Below, in pieces: positions 59,248 through 64,000 of a DNA stretch of 64,000 nt. Made by a program: the position numbers and the translations under genes. Source of the stretch: an uncultured Lachnospiraceae bacterium. Lineage in GTDB: Bacteria; Bacillota; Clostridia; Lachnospirales; Lachnospiraceae. The stretch lies in NCBI GenBank assembly GCA_910584845.1, contig CAJUDH010000001.1:309431-373430 (forward strand), in the 5' to 3' direction. Under the pieces are notes generated by a model, which saw only the letters and a list, made by a program, of their open reading frames with translations, did not search any database and was not told the DNA's origin. Numbering within the stretch: the stretch's first letter is position 1; every line of letters starts with the position of its first letter.

Positions 59248-60327
59248 TTACAAAAAATATCCGGCCAACAACAGGGCCGCCAACACAGGCACAAAAACCT
59301 CAATAAACAAAAAAGCCAGGCGGCCAAAATCTACGGGAAGCTGGCCGCATACTTTCCCCGTCTGCCCGTTGCACGCAAAATAATAGATTTTTCCTGTCTT
59401 TTCTTCTTTATAAGTCAGGGTCCATACTGGCATCAACACATATTGCCATTTAGGGTGGATAATATGGGCCTCCTTAGAACGGACCTGCACCGAATCATAC
59501 CCTGCAAGCCCGCTGCCTAACGAGTCCCCCGCAAATTGGCGGACTTCCGCTTCTACCTCCTGGTCAAACTGTTCCCGTTCCAAGTCCCGGTTCTCCGCTA
59601 TAAACCCTGACAGATAACCCATATGAAACGGCTGCAGTTTATCTGTTTCAAAAGGCATAACCCCTTCTGCCAGCTTTCGGTTTGCTTTGGAAAGGGCATT
59701 GCGGCTTACATGGTTAATGTCCATGACCCCATCCCGGCTGATGTCATATTTTTCCGTACGCGTAAATTGGGTGCTGCCAGACACCCAAGTTTTCCGCCGG
59801 ATACCCTCTGCCTCCAGCTTCCCCTCTACCTGGCAGCCATATAGCCAATACGGAAAGTATACCCCTGTCATTTTCTCAACCTGTTCCCGGGAATAAAAGG
59901 CCTTGGGCACATATTTTTTTCTGGAAATCCACTTCCCGAAAATATCCATCGCTTTGTCCCGGTCAATGGCAAAAGGAAGGATTTGATCCGGATGGTACCG
60001 GCCTTTTAGCTTTTCCGCCAACACTACCGGATTGTGGCAAAAATAGCAGAAAGTGGCCGATGTCGTCTCCTCTGCCACAATCTCGGCGCCGCAACTGGGG
60101 CACGAGTACAGGGAAACCCTGCTTTCTTCCCCGGATTCGGAAACATCCGGCTTCCCTCCATGGAGGCCCTGCCCATATGGTTCCGGCACAGGATGCCCCC
60201 CTGCCGCCTCACTTATCTGCTCCTTAGAAAATTCCGACAGGCAATATTCACATTTAAAATCCTGGCCTTCTGGTTCAAAACGTAGGTCCCCGCCGCAATT
60301 GGGGCATTTAAAAATAATCGCCGCCAT
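59248..60327 (-). CDS. ydjG: Zinc-ribbon membrane protein (YdjG-like)
   Basis: About 359 residues. Two zinc ribbons start the protein: CPNCGGDL with CEYC, and CPSCGAEI with CYFCHN. A middle domain contains YVPKAFYSREQVEKMTGVYFPYWLY, and the C-terminus has membrane helices (about 337-357). The order SPFH/zinc ribbon, YdjG, YdjH matches the Bacillus ydj operon. The start at 60327 has AGGG five bases upstream; an alternative ATG lies at 60348. Together these proteins are thought to assemble at the membrane under envelope stress. Confidence 0.87.
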   Translation of the reverse strand: MAAIIFKCPNCGGDLRFEPEGQDFKCEYCLSEFSKEQISEAAGGHPVPEPYGQGLHGGKPDVSESGEESRVSLYSCPSCGAEIVAEETTSATFCYFCHNPVVLAEKLKGRYHPDQILPFAIDRDKAMDIFGKWISRKKYVPKAFYSREQVEKMTGVYFPYWLYGCQVEGKLEAEGIRRKTWVSGSTQFTRTEKYDISRDGVMDINHVSRNALSKANRKLAEGVMPFETDKLQPFHMGYLSGFIAENRDLEREQFDQEVEAEVRQFAGDSLGSGLAGYDSVQVRSKEAHIIHPKWQYVLMPVWTLTYKEEKTGKIYYFACNGQTGKVCGQLPVDFGRLAFLFIEVFVPVLAALLLAGYFL

Positions 60328-60392
60328 ATCTTCCCTACCCTTTTTCATAATCCTTTTAGCATAACAGCCTTATCCCCTTGTTAACGGTTTCC

Positions 60393-61679
60393 TCAACTCC
60401 TTGGTTTACCGCATTCACTGCAGAATTTTCCTGTATTTGTAGCTTTACAGGAACATACCCATGGCCCTTCTTCCGGTTTTGGCTTCCCGCACTCGCTGCA
60501 GAATTTTCCTGTATTCAGAGTGCCGCAGCTACAAGTCCACGTATGCCCGGCCGGTTTGGGGCTCCCGCACTCGCTGCAGAATTTTCCCGTATTCAGAGTG
60601 CCGCAAGCGCACGTCCAGGAAGCCCCCGCTTCCGGTACGCCTGCACCCTTCTGTGGCAATGGGCCGCCACCAAACTGGGCTTGGCCGCCCCTTTGCATCT
60701 GCTGCATGTTAGCCGCTGAAGCTGCCCCCATAAATCCGCCGCCGGCGTTGACGCCCGCGCCCATCCCCATGAATCCAGCCATGGCCCCGTTTGCGTTAGA
60801 CCCTGCCGCCTCCAGCCCCCGGGCCAAGGCGCCTTGGACATACCCTTCCCTCACAGAGGGGTCCCCCAACATAGCCCCTTGGTTTCGCATATTAATCAGC
60901 TTTTGGGACTCCGTATCATAAGAGATGCTGGCTATGCCTACGTTCATAACCTCAAATCCCCTGTCCCGTTTCCAGTTTTCATCCAGGACCTGGGACATAT
61001 GCCTGCTTAATGCCATCCCCTTGGACGCCACAAAAGAAATCCTCTCCCCTTCTGCAGACATCTGGTTAATAGAGGCCTGTAAAGCCTCCAGGAATTCGTT
61101 CATATATTGTTCATTAACAGAACTAAACTCCACCCGGTTGGCGTTTTTGGGAACCACCTGGGCATAGAACAGCAACGGATCCGTAACGCGGATGGAATAA
61201 GTGCCATGGGCCCGTAAAAACAGCTCCGCATTATAAAAGCTGTCAAAATAATTAACCGGATTCCGGGTGCCGAATTTAATCCCTTTGACCTCTTGCAGGT
61301 TAATGTAAAACACCTTCTGCACCCCTGGCGTCTGCCCGCCGAATTTCACCCGGTTAAAGGATTCCATCAGCGTGTCTTTAAACTGGCCGTTAAACAAAGA
61401 CGGCAAAGAAGAGTTTTTAACCGTATAATAACCCTCTTCCGCCGTGTAATCCACAATTTTCCCGCCATCCACCACCATCATAAACTGGTTTGGATAGACA
61501 TGGATTATGGAGCCGTCAGACACCGTATTGTCGGTCCCTTTCACGTTGGAACCTTTCCGTATCCTGGTGCCGCTGGCAAATACGGTCTGGCCCCCCATAT
61601 CTCCCGGTTCCAGCACCTCAAGCCACTGGTCCGCCAACGCGCCTTCGATCGCCTCCCTGGCCGCCTTAATAATTCCCAT
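60393..61679 (-). CDS. ydjI: SPFH-domain protein with three C-terminal zinc ribbons (YdjI-like)
   Basis: 428 residues. Residues 1-270 form the SPFH (virion core protein) domain of the YdjI group; a Gly/Ala/Met-rich region (about 270-345) is followed by three tandem zinc ribbons, each C-x-C-x(9)-C-x2-C (CACGTLNTGKFCSECG and variants). In Bacillus YdjI recruits the PspA homologue YdjF to the membrane. No pspA-like gene is in this window. GGAGGAGGG precedes the ATG. First gene of the ydj-like set. Confidence 0.9.
   Translation of the reverse strand: MGIIKAAREAIEGALADQWLEVLEPGDMGGQTVFASGTRIRKGSNVKGTDNTVSDGSIIHVYPNQFMMVVDGGKIVDYTAEEGYYTVKNSSLPSLFNGQFKDTLMESFNRVKFGGQTPGVQKVFYINLQEVKGIKFGTRNPVNYFDSFYNAELFLRAHGTYSIRVTDPLLFYAQVVPKNANRVEFSSVNEQYMNEFLEALQASINQMSAEGERISFVASKGMALSRHMSQVLDENWKRDRGFEVMNVGIASISYDTESQKLINMRNQGAMLGDPSVREGYVQGALARGLEAAGSNANGAMAGFMGMGAGVNAGGGFMGAASAANMQQMQRGGQAQFGGGPLPQKGAGVPEAGASWTCACGTLNTGKFCSECGSPKPAGHTWTCSCGTLNTGKFCSECGKPKPEEGPWVCSCKATNTGKFCSECGKPRS
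60409..60645 (-). repeat. Three 78-bp tandem repeats encoding zinc ribbons
   Basis: The block CTGCAGAATTTTCC(T/C)GTATT on the plus strand recurs starting at about 60418, 60496 and 60574, a period of 78 bases or 26 codons. Copies two and three are nearly identical; copy one has diverged. High DNA identity suggests recent duplication or gene conversion and possible copy-number change. Confidence 0.8.
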
Positions 61680-61780
61680 CTTCTCCCTCCTCCTAAGGCT
61701 AATAAATGTGCCCTATTTATCTCCACTCAATATACCACACAACCTCCCCGGATGGCAATACGGTTCTGCCGCAATCCTTT

Positions 61781-62674
61781 TTAAGCCCGTTTCCCCGGTG
61801 TTATCGCCCACACGGCAATCCGGATCAGCAACACTGCCATCAATATCTGGATCGCCACGCTGCACCCCACCCAGTTTTGGCTGATCATATTTTCCCCATG
61901 GCCCCCAAACCAATGGGTAATCCCATAGCCGGCCCCCTCCCGGCCTGTCAGGCGGAGCATGGTCATGATAAACGTAGCTGTGGGGTTTAAAAGCAGCAAA
62001 TACAAAAATCCCCCGGAATTGCTTTCCACTGTCCCGGCCATAGAGGACGCCGCATAAGCGCCCCCCGGCATCCGGTTCAGGAACAAAGCAAACTGGTTGA
62101 TAACATAAGTCCCCACAACCACCACGGCCATAAGGCTATAGGCAACTACCGTCGAAAAGGTGGATTTACGGAACAGGGCAGAACAGCACACGCCCAAACT
62201 TCCCACGAACAGCGCCGCCGCCACATAACAAACCAACAGCATAGCCATGTCTTCCATGGTTACCCCGCCATAGACGAAAACCAAGGCCAATATCGGAAAA
62301 CTGGAAATAATCAACAATACCATAGTGCTCAAAGAAGCCATCAGCTTGCCCAGTACGATCTGTGAAGGGGTCATTTTCGTAGACAGCATCAAGTCCAACG
62401 TGCGCCGTTCCCTCTCTCCGCTGATACTGTCCGCAGTGATAGCCGGCATGATAAATACCAGCATAACAAACTCCAGCACTGCCACAAACATATATAAATC
62501 TAAAAAACTGGCGTACTGGACCTCTGCCGTCACCCGTATCTGGACAAGGGCAGAATACATATTTAAAAGCGCTACCAGAGCCAAAATCCCGTTAAACACC
62601 AAAAGCACCAAAGCCAGCCGGAAACTGCGGGCGCTGACCATAGTCTCCCTTTTATAGACCGGATTCGCAATCAT
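61781..62674 (-). CDS. ABC-2-type transporter permease
   Basis: About 297 residues; the start at 62674 fits the family start MIANPVYKRETM. Six membrane helices (first about 17-37, last near the C-terminus). The segment DSISGERERRTLDLMLSTKM is the hallmark coupling motif of ABC-2 export permeases. It overlaps the ATPase gene by 23 bases. Substrate unknown. Confidence 0.9.
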   Translation of the reverse strand: MIANPVYKRETMVSARSFRLALVLLVFNGILALVALLNMYSALVQIRVTAEVQYASFLDLYMFVAVLEFVMLVFIMPAITADSISGERERRTLDLMLSTKMTPSQIVLGKLMASLSTMVLLIISSFPILALVFVYGGVTMEDMAMLLVCYVAAALFVGSLGVCCSALFRKSTFSTVVAYSLMAVVVVGTYVINQFALFLNRMPGGAYAASSMAGTVESNSGGFLYLLLLNPTATFIMTMLRLTGREGAGYGITHWFGGHGENMISQNWVGCSVAIQILMAVLLIRIAVWAITPGKRA

Positions 62675-63614
62675 AAGATAATACCACCCTTTCCTCCTCA
62701 TGGCTGGTAAGCTGCATAAATACCGCCTCCAGGCTTCCCGGTTCCCGCACAAACCCCCGTACCACCACGCCGGCGTGGACCAGCTGGGTTAAAAGGTCAC
62801 CCTCCTGCCGGTTGCTTCCGGCAAACTGTACCATAATGTCCGGATCTTTTATGGTAATGGACCTTACCAGCGGATGTTCCTTTAGCACTTTCATAGCCCC
62901 CGGCAAATTTTCCTGAACCGTAATGATAAGGGGTTTGGAAGTATGGATTTTCTCCACGATTTCATCCACACCGCCGGTCAATACCATTTTCCCCGAATCA
63001 ATGATCCCCACATCCGTACAAAGTTCTGACAAATCGGACAGCAGGTGGGAACTAATCAATATGGTTTTCCCCTGCCCGTTCAATTCCCGGATAGTTTCCC
63101 GGAATTCCATCCGGGTACGGGGGTCCAGGCCCGCCGTAGGTTCATCCATTACCAGCAACATCGGATCGTGGATCAATGCCCGTGCCAGGCACAGCCTTTG
63201 CTTCATCCCCCGGGACAGCCCATCCACATAAAAATCTTCCTTTCCCCCTAAACCTGCCTGATCCAACAAAGTCTGGGAGCGTTTGCGGGCTTTCAGCCCT
63301 TCCATACCGTAACAAGACGCAAAAAATTCCATATATTCCCAGACTTTCAGATTGTCATATACGCCAAAATAGTCCGGTACATATCCAATTTTTTCTTTTA
63401 AACGGTGGGGGTGGGCCAAAGCGTCAACATGGTCAATTTCCACTGACCCCCCGTCTGGCATCAGCAGCCCTGCCATAATTTTAATGGTAGTCGTCTTTCC
63501 CGCGCCGTTTGGGCCCACGAATCCATACAGGGCGCCGTCCGGGACATCCATATCTAATTTGTCCAAGGCATGGTAATTTCCATATCTTTTCCTCAGGTTT
63601 CGAATCCTTAGCAT
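62652..63614 (-). CDS. ABC transporter ATP-binding protein
   Basis: 320 residues: Walker A GPNGAGKTT (about 34-42), signature LSRGMKQRLCLA, Walker B LLVMDEPTAGLD and switch ISSHLLSDL, plus a C-terminal accessory domain typical of export ATPases of the CcmA/NatA kind. The signature has Arg for the usual Gly (LSRG), which is common in this group. The ATG shares one base with the preceding stop (TAATG), so translation is coupled to the partial upstream gene. Confidence 0.95.
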   Translation of the reverse strand: MLRIRNLRKRYGNYHALDKLDMDVPDGALYGFVGPNGAGKTTTIKIMAGLLMPDGGSVEIDHVDALAHPHRLKEKIGYVPDYFGVYDNLKVWEYMEFFASCYGMEGLKARKRSQTLLDQAGLGGKEDFYVDGLSRGMKQRLCLARALIHDPMLLVMDEPTAGLDPRTRMEFRETIRELNGQGKTILISSHLLSDLSELCTDVGIIDSGKMVLTGGVDEIVEKIHTSKPLIITVQENLPGAMKVLKEHPLVRSITIKDPDIMVQFAGSNRQEGDLLTQLVHAGVVVRGFVREPGSLEAVFMQLTSHEEERVVLSYDCESGL

Positions 63615-64000
63615 TACCGTTCCCTTCCTGCCACCATGGGCATGGGCAACTGGATGGCATTGTAGCTGACTGGCCCGTTATAAGCATATCGCACGGTCAA
63701 CGTATTCCCTGGCGATAAATAAGAACGTAGCTGCTCCACGTCCAGAACTTGGCCGTCCAGCTCCATCCGGTCAAAATTACCACTGCTGTAATTATAAAAA
63801 TATATGCTGCCGGTAAACGCTTCGATATAACGGTTGCTCTTATCCCCCAAAAATTCCTCCGATACCGGCTCAAAAGTCAAGCTTGCCACATCAATTTCCG
63901 TACCCATCTGGTATTCCAAAGTCAATGGTTCCGTACCCCTCATGGAATTAGACTGGGCATCATAACTTCCGCTGACCACTTTTGGGGTTTTGATCAAAAC
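63614..64000 (-). CDS. C-terminal part of a protein encoded with the ABC exporter (cut by window edge)
   Basis: About 128 residues are visible, and the frame is open to the last base, so the true start lies outside. The part is beta-rich, with FTGSIYFYNYSSGNFDRMELDG and a stretch like a sandwich domain; no membrane helix is seen in it. It precedes the ATPase gene directly (TAATG). It may be the extracytoplasmic end of a larger membrane protein that works with the exporter. I do not recognise the family. Confidence 0.65.
   Translation of the reverse strand, partial: VLIKTPKVVSGSYDAQSNSMRGTEPLTLEYQMGTEIDVASLTFEPVSEEFLGDKSNRYIEAFTGSIYFYNYSSGNFDRMELDGQVLDVEQLRSYLSPGNTLTVRYAYNGPVSYNAIQLPMPMVAGRER

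Overview
The window reads as chromosomal DNA of a spore-forming, low-to-mid G+C Firmicute, most likely a gut Lachnospiraceae. The reasons are a cotJABC spore-coat operon, a CIRCE-controlled clpB, a DUF3881-type protein, YesM/YesN two-component pairs, strong AGGAGG-type ribosome sites, and the absence of outer-membrane genes. No rRNA, CRISPR array, phage or intact insertion sequence was seen. There is one tRNA (Arg, anticodon CCT).

Layout. 1-4470: minus-strand unit of a lipoprotein sugar-type binding protein, a large hybrid histidine kinase and the start of a probable inorganic pyrophosphatase cut by the window edge. 4581-13209: a restriction-modification island on the minus strand with two paralogous type III Mod methyltransferases, one Res helicase-nuclease, a GNAT acetyltransferase and a stand-alone PD-(D/E)XK-like protein. 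13288-20164: housekeeping genes (23S rRNA m5U methyltransferase, YhaM nuclease, a membrane HtrA-like protein that seems to have lost its catalytic triad, MutS2). 20198-28068: an OmpR-type regulator, a YjfB-like peptide, a cell-wall-binding protein, a sensor kinase, clpB and cotJABC.

28561-34466 is the most unusual part. Four plus-strand genes encode a GT1/MGT-type glycosyltransferase, a reductase (SDR) fused to a metallo-beta-lactamase-fold hydrolase, a PaaK/F390-synthetase-like adenylate-forming enzyme and a FabH/OleA-like condensing enzyme. The last three overlap. The set resembles the OleA/OleC/OleD logic of head-to-head fatty acyl condensation, but lacks OleB and adds a sugar transferase. 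I know of no characterised Firmicutes pathway with this set.

34609-38444 holds small accessory genes: a secreted Cys/His-rich peptide, a DUF3881 protein, tRNA-Arg, a decayed lipoprotein pseudogene, a MarR regulator with a small conserved partner, and an RpiR regulator reduced to its DNA-binding domain. 38730-49792 is a divergent regulon: on the minus strand a cyclase-family hydrolase, a binding lipoprotein, and YesM/YesN; on the plus strand an amidohydrolase and a complete RbsA/RbsC-type ABC importer. A 21-bp-spaced direct repeat in the shared intergenic region is a plausible operator for the AraC-type regulator.

49974-64000 is almost all minus strand: AlaX-type tRNA editing protein, a secreted nuclease, an FtsA-like ATPase with a long Pro/Ala tail, a three-gene envelope O-acylation module (acyltransferase 3, MBOAT, DHHW protein), a ydjG/ydjH/ydjI-like membrane-stress set, and an ABC exporter with a truncated partner at the right edge.
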